Notes: generated from the letters alone by a model not told the origin. A DNA stretch of 64,000 nt from Chryseobacterium gwangjuense (GCF_021311115.1 NZ_JAJTNP010000002.1:372001-436000); one strand, 5' to 3'; positions 53,014 to 61,670 are shown, numbered from the stretch's first letter. Translations and numbers: made by a program.

Positions 53014-53044
53014 TTTGTTTGTGAAAGAAAAAGAAGTATCTTTG
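53014..53044 (+). promoter_or_regulatory. Orphan plus-strand promoter
   Basis: TTTG at 53014-53017, a 19-bp spacer and TATCTTTG at 53037-53044 fit the Bacteroidota consensus. No plus-strand protein gene follows. A terminator hairpin starts 37 bp later. Confidence 0.55.
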
Positions 53045-53050
53045 TCGCCT

Positions 53051-53117
53051 TTCATTTTTACTTTTTATTAGATTTATTTCAAACTGCACTGTCTTTTAGA
53101 CACATGCAGTTTTTTTA
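53051..53117 (+). ncRNA. Candidate small RNA between the CBS and TrmH-family genes
   Basis: From the predicted start near 53051 to the T run ending near 53117, a transcript of about 65-70 nt would be made. The 5' half is unstructured and pyrimidine-rich. The 3' half is a terminator: AAACTGCA (53081-53088) pairs with TGCAGTTT (53105-53112), and an inner TGTC-TTTTA-GACA stem is followed by seven or more T. The T run exists only in this direction, so it does not end the opposing methyltransferase gene. No homologue is known to me, and expression is unproved. Confidence 0.4.
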
Positions 53118-53645
53118 TTTTAGGGCCTTTGCAAACTCCCACATTACAATTCCTCCGCATACACTTACATTTAAAGAATGCTTTGTTCCCAATTGTGGAA
53201 TTTCTAAGAAAGTATCGATGTTGGGAAGAGCTTCATCGCTGATTCCTTCCACTTCATTTCCTAAAATAACAGCATATTTCTTTGAGGGGTCAATGGTGAA
53301 ATCGGTGATCATCTTGCTGTTTGTTGTTTGCTCAATACCTATAACTTCAAAACCCTGAGATTTTAAATCATTAATAGCCGTATTGATGTCACTTTCGTGG
53401 AGCCAGTCCACACTTTCCGTAGCACCTAATGCCGCTTTATGAATTTCACGATGAGGAGGTTGCGGAGTGATTCCGCAAAGAACAATCTTTTGAATTAAAA
53501 AAGCGTCTGCTGTTCTGAACGTAGCACCTACATTGTGCATGCTTCTGATGTTGTCCAAAACAACTACCAAAGGAATTTTTTCAATCGTTTTAAATGTTTC
53601 TACATCTATTCTGTTGAGTTCTTCCAGTTTTAATTTGTGTACCAA
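53115..53645 (-). CDS. TrmH/SpoU-family RNA 2'-O-methyltransferase
   Basis: This 176-aa enzyme of the knotted (SPOUT) fold would methylate a ribose in tRNA or rRNA. The family motifs are present: VVVLDNIRSMHNVGATFRTADAF (motif 1), YAVILGNEVEGISDEAL (motif 2) and IEIPQ-like LEIPQLGTKHSLNVSVCGGIVMWEF (motif 3). It lacks the extra N-terminal substrate-binding domain of RlmB. No ATG precedes the fold, so the start is TTG at 53645 (MVHKLKLEELNRID). The target nucleotide is not predictable. Confidence 0.9.
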   Translation of the reverse strand: MVHKLKLEELNRIDVETFKTIEKIPLVVVLDNIRSMHNVGATFRTADAFLIQKIVLCGITPQPPHREIHKAALGATESVDWLHESDINTAINDLKSQGFEVIGIEQTTNSKMITDFTIDPSKKYAVILGNEVEGISDEALPNIDTFLEIPQLGTKHSLNVSVCGGIVMWEFAKALK

Positions 53646-53672
53646 TGTTTTATTTTAAAGAGATTAAAAAGT

Positions 53673-53680
53673 CAAAATTA
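53673..53680 (-). promoter_or_regulatory. -7 box of the TrmH-family gene
   Basis: TAATTTTG on the minus strand fits TAnnTTTG and lies 27 bp before the TTG start, which supports that start codon. Confidence 0.45.
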
Positions 53681-53710
53681 ATAGTTTTTTAGCAAACCCG
53701 ATTTTGAAAA

Positions 53711-54598
53711 CTATGGAAGTTTTTTCAGTCCCATAATCTGATGGACGTTTTTTTCTATGTTTTGTGCTAGTGCCTCCATCGGAATATCATTCTCATCATT
53801 GTTGAAAGGGTCTTCAATTTCCTCAGCAATGATTTCTAAACTCATCAACACATAATATACAAAAACAGTAAGAGGAATCATAAAAAGACCAATGCTGATG
53901 ACATATGCAACTGGCAATGCCAATACATAAAGAATGATAAACTTTTTCACAAAAGAAGAATAGGAATAGGGAATCGGAGTGTTTTTAATCCTCTCACATC
54001 CGCCGCAAACTTCTAAAAAACCGCTAAGCTGTGTATCCAGATACAACATTTCTACATCAGATATTTTACCTTCTTTTTTTAACTGATTCAGTTTGTGAGT
54101 TAAAAGGAGGATAATTTCATTCGGGCCATGGTTTTTTATGGATTGTTCAATTTCCGAATAGTCTTCGTCTAATGCCAATCGTGTAGAATCTTTAGAAAGG
54201 TGTTTTGCTAAAAAGTGAGGAAAAAACTTAAGATATCTTGCAATTTGTTCGGCATCCTTTCTGTCGTTTTCGAGAATAGAATTGATTTTTATGGCAAAAT
54301 TCCGGGAGTCATTTACTAGTTTTCCCCAGAGTTTTCTTCCTTCCCACCATCGGTCGTAAGCCGTATTGGTTCTGAATACCAATAACAAAGAAAGAACAAA
54401 ACCGAGTAAAGAATGAATCATCCCCACATTACTGATTCCGGATTTTGAAGTAAGATGAAGATATTCAACTTCTAAATATTCAATTCCCCAAGAATAGAGC
54501 CCAACAATAATCATACTCGGAAAAAGAATTTTCAAAGTATCGCTTTTATGCAGACTGAAAAGGATTTTTAGAAAATGTTTAGTATTATAAGCTTTCAT
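53711..54598 (-). CDS. Bestrophin-like (UPF0187) channel protein
   Basis: The 295-aa inner-membrane protein has TM helices near 25-42 and 60-82 and a pair near 210-245. It carries the family region GMIHSLLGFVLSLLLVFRTNTAYDRWWEGRKLWGKLVNDSRNFA. The C-terminal cytoplasmic part has EIIAEEIEDPFNNDENDIPM, which matches the bestrophin acidic cluster. Bacterial bestrophins form pentameric cation channels; the physiological ion here is unknown. It is a single gene. Confidence 0.9.
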   Translation of the reverse strand: MKAYNTKHFLKILFSLHKSDTLKILFPSMIIVGLYSWGIEYLEVEYLHLTSKSGISNVGMIHSLLGFVLSLLLVFRTNTAYDRWWEGRKLWGKLVNDSRNFAIKINSILENDRKDAEQIARYLKFFPHFLAKHLSKDSTRLALDEDYSEIEQSIKNHGPNEIILLLTHKLNQLKKEGKISDVEMLYLDTQLSGFLEVCGGCERIKNTPIPYSYSSFVKKFIILYVLALPVAYVISIGLFMIPLTVFVYYVLMSLEIIAEEIEDPFNNDENDIPMEALAQNIEKNVHQIMGLKKLP

Positions 54599-54765
54599 AC
54601 ACTTCGTTGGTCTTACAAAGATAAAATTTTTCGTTTTTATAATTCCTTACTTAAAATTTAAAAATCAATCAATTCATATAAAATGATAACTAATAGTAAC
54701 ATTAAAATTTTTCTGGATTTCAAAAAAAGACTATTTTTATTTCGCATTAAAAAATACCACACCAA

Positions 54766-55635
54766 ATGATTCTCGAAAGTGTAGATGTTGTAACCGATAT
54801 TAGTAAAGAAGATTTTCAAAAAAAATATTTCAAAAAGCATAAGCCTCTTTTGATTAAAAATTTTGCAAGTCGATGGGATGCTTTCGATAAATGGAATTTT
54901 GATTTTATCCGAGAGAAAGCAGGTGAACAAGAAGTTCCTTTGTATGATAATAAGCCTGCAGATGCTGCCAAAAGTTCGGATGCTCCTGTAACCCACATGA
55001 AAATGAAGGATTATATTGATACCATAAAAAGTAAGCCTTCAGATCTCAGAATTTTCTTTTACATCATTACAGATCGTCTTCCTGAGTTATTGAAAAACTT
55101 CACCTATCCTGATTTAGGGATGAAGTTTTTTAAAAGACTTCCGACTTTGTTTTTTGGAGGAAGTGAGGCGCATGTTTTGATGCATTATGATGTGGATTTG
55201 GGAGACTTTCTTCATATTCATTTTGAAGGCAAAAAAAGAATTTTACTATTTGATCAAAAGCAATCTGCGTTTCTTTATAAAGTTCCGTTGTCGGTTCACA
55301 CAATCTATGATGTAGATTACGAAAATCCTGATTATGAAAAATTTCCTGCTTTGAAGCATGCGAAAGGTTTTGAAATATTTATGGAACATGGCGATGCACT
55401 TTTCATTCCGGGAGCATTTTGGCATTTCAACAGATACCTGGAACCCGGATTTTCAATGTCGCTTCGTGCGCTTCCGAATAAGCCAAATGTTTTTGCTAGT
55501 ATGCTGTATCATGTATTTATCATGCGATACACAGATAAATTAATGCGAAAACTTTTTAAAGCGAAGTGGGTAAATTACAAACAAAAGTGGGCGTATAAGA
55601 AAAGCTCGAAAGCCTTAGCGAAAACTCAAAATTGA
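54766..55635 (+). CDS. Cupin-like (JmjC/Cupin_8) dioxygenase-type protein
   Basis: The 289-aa protein opens with SKEDFQKKYFKKHKPLLIKNFASRWDAF, as in Cupin_8 and JmjC-like 2-oxoglutarate oxygenases. The iron ligands His-x-Asp are in HVLMHYDVDLGDFLHIHFEG, and the distal His is in GDALFIPGAFWHFNRYL. The 2-oxoglutarate-binding Lys is probably in GKKRILLFDQ. Such enzymes hydroxylate proteins or RNA; the target is unknown. A basic C-terminus (KWVNYKQKWAYKKSSKAL) could bind nucleic acid. It is monocistronic. Confidence 0.85.
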   Translation: MILESVDVVTDISKEDFQKKYFKKHKPLLIKNFASRWDAFDKWNFDFIREKAGEQEVPLYDNKPADAAKSSDAPVTHMKMKDYIDTIKSKPSDLRIFFYIITDRLPELLKNFTYPDLGMKFFKRLPTLFFGGSEAHVLMHYDVDLGDFLHIHFEGKKRILLFDQKQSAFLYKVPLSVHTIYDVDYENPDYEKFPALKHAKGFEIFMEHGDALFIPGAFWHFNRYLEPGFSMSLRALPNKPNVFASMLYHVFIMRYTDKLMRKLFKAKWVNYKQKWAYKKSSKALAKTQN

Positions 55636-55645
55636 TGAAATTTTT

Positions 55646-55791
55646 AACGCAAAGATTTATTTAAATCGCTTTACTTTTTAAGTGAGCAAAGAGGGAATCA
55701 ACAAAGTTGATTTTAATGAAGCTTAAGCATGAGCTTCGCGAAACAAATTGCCTTCTTGCATTAAGATTTGTCAACAATAAATCTTTGCGTT
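55646..55791 (+). repeat. Dispersed palindromic element, copy 2, with perfect terminal inverted repeats
   Basis: This 146-bp non-coding element is bounded by 16-bp perfect inverted repeats (AACGCAAAGATTTATT at 55646-55661 and its complement at 55776-55791). Inside lie the palindrome AATCAACAAAGTTGATT (55696-55712) and the hairpin GAAGCT..AGCTTC (55719-55738). The same order of blocks appears, inverted, at 13091-13223. No transposase is nearby. Confidence 0.78.
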
Positions 55792-55891
55792 TAAATTAAA
55801 ATTATAAAACTCACATCTAGTTTTTCAAAAACTTTCCTTCTACTTTTTTATTTCTTACTTTTACCATCCTAATTTTTTAAGAACGATTTTA

Positions 55892-58480
55892 ATGGCAAAG
55901 GCAGCGAAGAAAGAAACCCCGTTAATGACGCAGTACAACACCATCAAGGCGAAATATCCTGATGCGCTTTTACTATTCAGAGTGGGAGATTTTTACGAAA
56001 CCTTCGGACAGGATGCGGTGAGAACGTCTCAGATTTTAGGAATCGTTTTAACGAAAAGAGCAAACGGAGAAGGGCACATCGAATTGGCTGGATTTCCGCA
56101 TCATTCAGTAGATTCTTACTTGCCAAAATTGGTAAGAGCCGGGATGAGAGTCGCGATCTGCGACCAGTTGGAAGATCCGAAAATGGTCAAAGGAATTGTA
56201 AAAAGAGGAGTAACCGAATTGGTCACACCCGGAGTTACTTTCAATGATCAGGTTTTAAATTCAAAAAAGAACAACTTCTTACTATCTCTTCACAAGGAAA
56301 AGGAGAGATTCGGGATTGCGTTGGTAGATATTTCTACAGGAGAGTTTTTGGTGAGTGAAGGAAACCTGGAAAAGTTGCTTCATATCGTCAATACCTTTGA
56401 TCCGAGTGAAATTATTTATCAGAGAAGTGTTCAGATTCCGGAGCAGATTAAAAATAAAAATGCTTTCAAGCTTGAAGATTGGGCTTATCAATATAATTTC
56501 GCTTACGAAAAACTGACCAGTCAATTTAAAACCAATTCATTAAAAGGTTTTGGTGTTGAGAATCAGCCGTTAGCAATTACGGCAGCAGGGGCAATTTTTG
56601 CTTATTTAGTTGAAGATACCCATCACAACTTATTGGCTCACATTACCAAAATTCAAGTAATTCCTCAGGAAGATTTTCTGATGATGGATAATTTTACGTT
56701 GAGAAACCTCGAAATTGTATATCCAAGCAATGCGCAGGGAAAATCTTTGTTGGATATTATCGATAAAACATCTACTCCGATGGGAGGAAGATTGCTGAGA
56801 CGAAGAATTATTTTACCGCTAAAATCAGTCAGTGAAATCAACAGAAGACTTTCTTTAATTGATTTTCTAAATGAAAATGATCAGCTTAAATATGAAATTT
56901 CCCAACTCTTAAAATCGATTTCCGATTTAGACCGATTGATGGGAAAACTGGCGGCAGAAAAAATTTCACCGAAAGAATTGGGATATCTTCGTCAGAGCCT
57001 AATTAATATTCATAAAATTAAAGAATTGCTTCATCCCCATGCTGATATTTTGGCTTGGTTAGAACCTTTATACGATCAGGATGAATTGATAAAATGTCTT
57101 CAGAATCATTTGAATGAGGAGCTTCCTGTTAATTTGGCAAAAGGAAATGTGATTAAAGAAGGGATTTCAGAAGAATTAGACCGATTAAGAGGACTTCAAT
57201 CTAAAGGTCGAGGTTTCCTGGATGAAATGTGTCAGAGAGAAATCGAAAGAACAGGAATTACAAGCCTTAAAATTGATTTTAATAACGTTTTCGGATATTA
57301 TATTGAAGTCCGAAATACCCATAAAGATAAAGTTCCTGGTGACTGGTTGAGGAAACAAACGTTGGTGAATGCCGAACGTTATATCACTGAGGAATTAAAA
57401 GAATATGAAAATCAGATTCTTGGAGCGGAAGAAAAGATCGGAGTTTTAGAAAACGAACTGTACAGAAATGTTTGTGCTGAAACCATGATCTATATCGATC
57501 AGATTCAGGAGAATTCAAATATTATCGCCCAACTGGATGTTGCGGCTGGATTGTCTGAATTGGCGGTTTCGGAGAGCTATACAAAACCTGTTTTAACGGA
57601 AACTTTTGCGATTGATCTAAAAGAAGCGAGACACCCGATTATTGAAAACGCACTGCCATTAGGTGAAAAATATATCCCGAATGATATTTTCTTGGATAAA
57701 GATTCTCAGCAGATTATCATGGTTACCGGACCGAATATGGCAGGTAAATCGGCAATTCTTCGTCAGACTGCAATTGTTTGTCTGTTGGCTCAGATTGGAA
57801 GTTTTGTTCCTGCAAAACATGCTGAAATAGGTGTTTTAGACAAGATTTTCACCAGAGTAGGAGCAATGGATAATATTTCTGCCGGAGAATCGACGTTCAT
57901 GGTTGAAATGAATGAAGCGGCAAATATCCTGAATAATATTTCCGAAAGAAGTTTAATCCTATTAGACGAAATCGGACGTGGAACTTCCACTTATGACGGG
58001 GTTTCCATTGCTTGGGCCATTGCAGAATACCTTCATCAGCATCCGACTCAGGCAAAGACATTGTTTGCAACGCATTACCATGAATTAAATGAAATGACAG
58101 TGAATTTCGAGCGTGTGAAAAACTTCCACGTTTCGATTCAGGAGAATAAAGGAAATATTATTTTCTTAAGAAAGTTAATTCCGGGCGGAAGTGAGCACAG
58201 TTTCGGTATTCACGTAGCGAAATTGGCGGGAATGCCTGCAAAAGTAGTGAACAGAGCCAATGAAATCCTGAAAACACTGGAAGCAAGCCGAACTCAGGGA
58301 AATTCTTCTGAAAGCATTAAAAGAGTAACTGAAGAAAATATGCAGCTTTCTTTCTTCCAGCTGGATGATCCTGTGTTGGAGAATATCCGGGAAGAACTTA
58401 CGAAAATTGATATCAATACACTGACGCCAATAGAAGCTTTAATGAAGCTGAATTCGATAAAAAAAATGATTGGAGGTTAA
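55892..58480 (+). CDS. mutS: DNA mismatch repair protein MutS
   Basis: MutS (862 aa) recognises mispairs and small loops and starts repair with MutL. The mismatch-contacting motif GDFYETF is at 32-38 (Phe34, Glu36). The connector, lever and clamp regions follow. The ATPase has Walker A TGPNMAGKSAILRQTA, signature STFMVEMNEAANIL, Walker B LILLDEIGRGTSTYDG and the H-loop FATHYHELNEM. The C-terminal part ends in a short helix used for dimers (TPIEALMKLNSIKKMIGG). The last codons form part of the terminator. It is a single gene. Confidence 0.97.
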   Translation: MAKAAKKETPLMTQYNTIKAKYPDALLLFRVGDFYETFGQDAVRTSQILGIVLTKRANGEGHIELAGFPHHSVDSYLPKLVRAGMRVAICDQLEDPKMVKGIVKRGVTELVTPGVTFNDQVLNSKKNNFLLSLHKEKERFGIALVDISTGEFLVSEGNLEKLLHIVNTFDPSEIIYQRSVQIPEQIKNKNAFKLEDWAYQYNFAYEKLTSQFKTNSLKGFGVENQPLAITAAGAIFAYLVEDTHHNLLAHITKIQVIPQEDFLMMDNFTLRNLEIVYPSNAQGKSLLDIIDKTSTPMGGRLLRRRIILPLKSVSEINRRLSLIDFLNENDQLKYEISQLLKSISDLDRLMGKLAAEKISPKELGYLRQSLINIHKIKELLHPHADILAWLEPLYDQDELIKCLQNHLNEELPVNLAKGNVIKEGISEELDRLRGLQSKGRGFLDEMCQREIERTGITSLKIDFNNVFGYYIEVRNTHKDKVPGDWLRKQTLVNAERYITEELKEYENQILGAEEKIGVLENELYRNVCAETMIYIDQIQENSNIIAQLDVAAGLSELAVSESYTKPVLTETFAIDLKEARHPIIENALPLGEKYIPNDIFLDKDSQQIIMVTGPNMAGKSAILRQTAIVCLLAQIGSFVPAKHAEIGVLDKIFTRVGAMDNISAGESTFMVEMNEAANILNNISERSLILLDEIGRGTSTYDGVSIAWAIAEYLHQHPTQAKTLFATHYHELNEMTVNFERVKNFHVSIQENKGNIIFLRKLIPGGSEHSFGIHVAKLAGMPAKVVNRANEILKTLEASRTQGNSSESIKRVTEENMQLSFFQLDDPVLENIREELTKIDINTLTPIEALMKLNSIKKMIGG

Positions 58481-58496
58481 TTCTCCAATCATTTTT
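58462..58496 (+). terminator. Terminator that includes the mutS stop codon
   Basis: AAAAATGATTGGAG (58462-58475) pairs perfectly with CTCCAATCATTTTT (58483-58496). The mutS stop TAA lies in the 7-nt loop. Both flanks have A/T runs, so it may also stop the opposing gene that ends at 58515. Confidence 0.88.
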
Positions 58497-58514
58497 ATAA
58501 ATATTCTGATTAAC

Positions 58515-58985
58515 TTAATACTTTTGCAAAGAAAGCGGGAAACTGTAAAGATAACGAACCGGTTTATCAGCTACTAGAGCTGGTTTCCAACGAACAAGCA
58601 TTTTCTTTATGGCCATTTCTGCTGCTTTTGCATGATCTTTATTATTGCTTATTGCTGCGATATTGTTGATATAGCCGTTTTTCTCAACAATAAAGTAAAT
58701 TTTTGTATCAATTTTTTTGCCTTTTGCATAAATTACCTCCATATTTTCAGCAAATTTTCTACGGAAAAGGGCCATTCCGCCGGGAAATTCAGGTTCTTTA
58801 TCTGCGGTCATTACTACTCCTGTAAGATTGATTCTCTTTTTCAGTTCTCCATAATGAGGAAGTGATTCAACATTAATAATGGCTGCCGGAGCAGGAGCCG
58901 GAGTTGTTTTTGTTTCAGGAGTTTCCTGTGCAAAAGCAAAAGAAACCATAAACAAAGTCGTCATCAGCAATACCCTTTTTTTCAT
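58515..58985 (-). CDS. Secreted TonB C-terminal-like protein
   Basis: The 156-aa protein has a signal peptide (LLMTTLFMVSFAFAQ) and a Pro/Ala/Thr linker (ETKTTPAPAPAA). Its domain contains EPEFPGGMALFRRKF, YFIVEKNGYINNIAAI and KKMLVRWKPALVADKPVRYLYSFPL. This is the usual TonB-C pattern of Bacteroidota (FPGG, a GxI strand, W.PA...G.PV). It lacks a TM anchor, so it may be a periplasmic protein that shares the fold rather than a true energy transducer. The start is ATG 58985; another ATG at 59000 is in frame. Confidence 0.8.
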   Translation of the reverse strand: MKKRVLLMTTLFMVSFAFAQETPETKTTPAPAPAAIINVESLPHYGELKKRINLTGVVMTADKEPEFPGGMALFRRKFAENMEVIYAKGKKIDTKIYFIVEKNGYINNIAAISNNKDHAKAAEMAIKKMLVRWKPALVADKPVRYLYSFPLSLQKY

Positions 58986-59125
58986 AATATAATTTTCCAC
59001 AAAAATAAATATCCTTCCCGATATAGGGATTATTTTTAAAAGAAATTAAAATAGGATAAAGATTCTTAACAAAATTTAACAAGATCTCTCCGTAAAGTAA
59101 TCGCTTGATTTTCTTAATTTTGAGT

Positions 59126-59617
59126 ATGAATAAGATTATAGGTATTATTATTTTTCTATTGGGGATTGGTTGTTATTATGCACAAAATCAAGCTGATGTG
59201 AATTTGGTAAAGTATGAGGAACTGGAAAAGAAAATTCAGTCGGAAGGAGACAAATTATTAGTGGTCAACTTCTGGTCAACGACTTGTGCACCCTGTGTGA
59301 AGGAATTGCCTTACTTTATGGAAGTGAATAATAAACACAAAAATAATCCGAAATTTAAAATGATCTTGGTCTCCTTAGACAGAGGCGTAGATAAAGGAAG
59401 GGTTTTAAAATTTATAAAAAACAAAAACCTTACGGCAGAAGTTATTTTATTAGATGATATTAAAAGAATGAATACCTGGATTCCTCGTTTTGAAAAAGAC
59501 TGGGACGGAAATATACCTGTAACGATCTTTTATAAAAATGGTGAAAAAGTTGATTTTAATGATGGAGAAATGAGCAAAGAAGAGCTGGAAAATACAATTA
59601 CGAAATATTTAAACTAA
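59126..59617 (+). CDS. TlpA-family thioredoxin-like protein
   Basis: The 163-aa exported thioredoxin has a signal or anchor (IIGIIIFLLGIGCYYAQ) and the redox centre VVNFWSTTCAPCVKELPYF (CAPC). It carries the cis-Pro loop in NIPVTIFYKNGEKV. It would reduce or oxidise disulfides in the periplasm. ATG 59126 is chosen because an upstream TTG (59105) lies in an AT-rich region before the signal. The next gene, also a thioredoxin-fold protein, starts 10 bp after its stop. Confidence 0.9.
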   Translation: MNKIIGIIIFLLGIGCYYAQNQADVNLVKYEELEKKIQSEGDKLLVVNFWSTTCAPCVKELPYFMEVNNKHKNNPKFKMILVSLDRGVDKGRVLKFIKNKNLTAEVILLDDIKRMNTWIPRFEKDWDGNIPVTIFYKNGEKVDFNDGEMSKEELENTITKYLN

Positions 59618-59627
59618 ACAAAGTAAT

Positions 59628-60284
59628 ATGAAAAATTTAAAAATCTTAATAATCGCTTTTGTTGTTGGATTGGGACTTCTGAGCTTTACCACAACGAATC
59701 ATGATAAAAATGACCCGAAAAAAGAAAACAAATCTTTGGTAAAAGGGTACGAAGTAGGAGATGAAGCCACAGATTTTAAACTGAAAAATACTGACGGTAA
59801 AATGGTTTCCTTGGCAGATTTTAAAACAGCGAAAGGTTTCATCGTTGTTTTTACCTGTAATCATTGTCCTTATGCGAAAAAATATGAAGACAGAATTATT
59901 GCACTAGATAAAAAATACAAATCTCAAGGGTATCCTGTCATCGCGATTAATCCGAACGATCCATCCGTTCAGCCTGAAGATGGATATGCACAAATGGTTG
60001 AAAGAGCCAAGCAGAAAGGATTCACTTTTCCGTATTTAGTGGATGAAGGACAAAAGATCTTTCCTCAATATGGAGCTACAAAAACACCACATGTTTTTCT
60101 TTTGCAGAAAGAAGGCGGTAAAAATATCGTAAAATATATTGGTGCCATTGATAACAATTATGAAAATCCGAATGATGTTTCAGAATATTATGTGCAGGAT
60201 GCAGTAAATGCTTTAATTAAAAATGAGCCGATAAAAATGACAAAAACTGTTGCTATCGGATGTACAGTGAAAGTGAAGAAGTAA
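59628..60284 (+). CDS. Exported redoxin (AhpC/TSA-like thioredoxin-family protein)
   Basis: The 218-aa protein has an N-terminal signal segment (ILIIAFVVGLGLLSFTTT). The redoxin fold opens GDEATDFKLKNTDGKMVSLADF. The active site FTCNHCPYAKKYEDR has CNHC, and AINPNDPSVQPEDGYAQM and GATKTPHVFLL follow. This is a known Bacteroidota form of thioredoxin-like redoxin, often found with TlpA. Two genes in tandem suggest a shared periplasmic redox role. A strong terminator follows. Confidence 0.88.
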   Translation: MKNLKILIIAFVVGLGLLSFTTTNHDKNDPKKENKSLVKGYEVGDEATDFKLKNTDGKMVSLADFKTAKGFIVVFTCNHCPYAKKYEDRIIALDKKYKSQGYPVIAINPNDPSVQPEDGYAQMVERAKQKGFTFPYLVDEGQKIFPQYGATKTPHVFLLQKEGGKNIVKYIGAIDNNYENPNDVSEYYVQDAVNALIKNEPIKMTKTVAIGCTVKVKK

Positions 60285-60306
60285 TATATTTGTAAAAAAA
60301 TGCTTG

Positions 60307-60336
60307 ATCGGTGTTCATTGGGATGCCGATTTTTTA
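60307..60336 (+). terminator. Terminator of the thioredoxin-like pair
   Basis: A 10-bp stem (ATCGGTGTTC with GGGATGCCGAT, including G-U pairs) closes a 4-nt loop and is followed by TTTTTT. It lies 22 bp past the stop at 60284 and excludes an upstream start for the next gene. Confidence 0.75.
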
Positions 60337-60351
60337 TGCTCAAAATATAAA

Positions 60352-60750
60352 ATGATGAAATTAGAATTCAACCTAAAATTTTTATTACTTTCAATTGCGA
60401 TTTTCCTAGTTGAGGTACTCATCGCGACCCGATTAAAAGATATCTTTTTTGTGAGAGCCTATCTCGGAGACGTTATTGTTGTGATGCTGATCTATACATT
60501 GATCAAAAGTTTTTTCAAAATTGAGAATAATGAAAAACTGATTTGGGGAATCCTGGCTTTTTCTTTTTTAGTGGAGTTTGCGCAATACTTTACTATTGCA
60601 GAAAAACTAGGCTTCCGGGAAGGAAGCCTAATGTATATCATTGTCGGAAATTCATTCTCTTGGATTGATATTCTGTGTTATGCAGCAGGTTGTATGGTGA
60701 TGTTCTTTGTAATAAAAATTAAAGACTCAAGGCTAGGATTGTTTTCATAG
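60352..60750 (+). CDS. DUF2809 membrane protein
   Basis: The 132-aa protein has four TM helices (FLLLSIAIFLVEVLIATRL, YLGDVIVVMLIYTLIKSFF, LIWGILAFSFLVEFAQYF, ILCYAAGCMVMFFVIKI). The motifs LKDIFFVRAYLGD and FAQYFTIAEKLGF are typical of DUF2809. Its function is unknown. The start is ATG 60352 or 60355, after the terminator at 60307. Confidence 0.85.
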   Translation: MMKLEFNLKFLLLSIAIFLVEVLIATRLKDIFFVRAYLGDVIVVMLIYTLIKSFFKIENNEKLIWGILAFSFLVEFAQYFTIAEKLGFREGSLMYIIVGNSFSWIDILCYAAGCMVMFFVIKIKDSRLGLFS

Positions 60751-60752
60751 GC

Positions 60753-61670
60753 TTATCTTCCAAACTGATCATATTTATCTTCTGCATATTTTATGAAACG
60801 GTTGAGTAAAGCCACATTATCTTTTTCCATTTTTGAAAGCTGATCATCTACATTATTTGAAACAGGAATATACCAATCTGTCTGCTCAAAAAAGTTTCTG
60901 TATGTTTGTTTTTTAAACGCATATCCGTGTCTTGCGAAAACCGAATTTTTTATGATTTCCATATCCAGTTTTCTAAGATTTTTAAGGTCTTTTTCGGTTA
61001 GTTTCTGTTTAGATGCATTGATTTTGAAAACAGCATCAGAAGCAAATCTGTTTTTTGAAGAGGTATACGTTTCTGTCTTTCCTGTTTCTTCGTCAGTATA
61101 TTTTTCAATAAAATCTTTCGGATTTTCCCAGTCGATTAGCTCCGAGTTTTCATCCAGCATAAAGTTGGGATTATAAACAAATTCTTTTTTGATCAGTTTC
61201 AACGTTTTTGAAGGTGCTTTCACTGCAGCTTTGTTGAAAGCACTCCAGTTTCCGGTAAGACTGTCATTGTTTAATTTCACCTCAAACCTTCCGTCAGTTT
61301 TATCATTTCCCGGTTCATCCAGGACAAAAGATTTCGTTTCGTCGTTAAAAACACCCCGGAAAGGACGCTGATTTCCATTGACAATACTTTGTCCGTATAC
61401 ACTGTCCTTCGTAATTCTGTTAATTTTCAGGGATATTTTTTTATAATCGGTACCTTCATATTCTTCGCCATCCTCAGAAACTAGTGTTCCTTTTCCTGCA
61501 AAATCGCCCATATAAATTCCATAATATTCTTTGTGGACTTCAGGAACAACTATAGAATCTTTCTTGGCAGTAAGACTGTCTTTTGAAGAATCTGTTGCTT
61601 TTGCCTCTTTTTTACAGCTTACTAGGCTTATCGCAAACAAGGAAATAAAAGTTAATTTTAAAATTTTCAT
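60753..61670 (-). CDS. YARHG-domain lipoprotein
   Basis: The 305-aa lipoprotein (signal ISLFAISLVSCKKE, Cys at residue 20) has a beta-rich centre (KEYYGIYMGDFAGKGTLV, TGNWSAFNKAA). The C-terminal YARHG domain (about 225-300) has NSVFARHGYAFKKQTYRNFFEQTDWY. YARHG is an extracellular domain of unknown role, often associated with cell-wall-related proteins. It is a single gene that converges on the DUF2809 gene with 2 bp between stops. Confidence 0.88.
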   Translation of the reverse strand: MKILKLTFISLFAISLVSCKKEAKATDSSKDSLTAKKDSIVVPEVHKEYYGIYMGDFAGKGTLVSEDGEEYEGTDYKKISLKINRITKDSVYGQSIVNGNQRPFRGVFNDETKSFVLDEPGNDKTDGRFEVKLNNDSLTGNWSAFNKAAVKAPSKTLKLIKKEFVYNPNFMLDENSELIDWENPKDFIEKYTDEETGKTETYTSSKNRFASDAVFKINASKQKLTEKDLKNLRKLDMEIIKNSVFARHGYAFKKQTYRNFFEQTDWYIPVSNNVDDQLSKMEKDNVALLNRFIKYAEDKYDQFGR

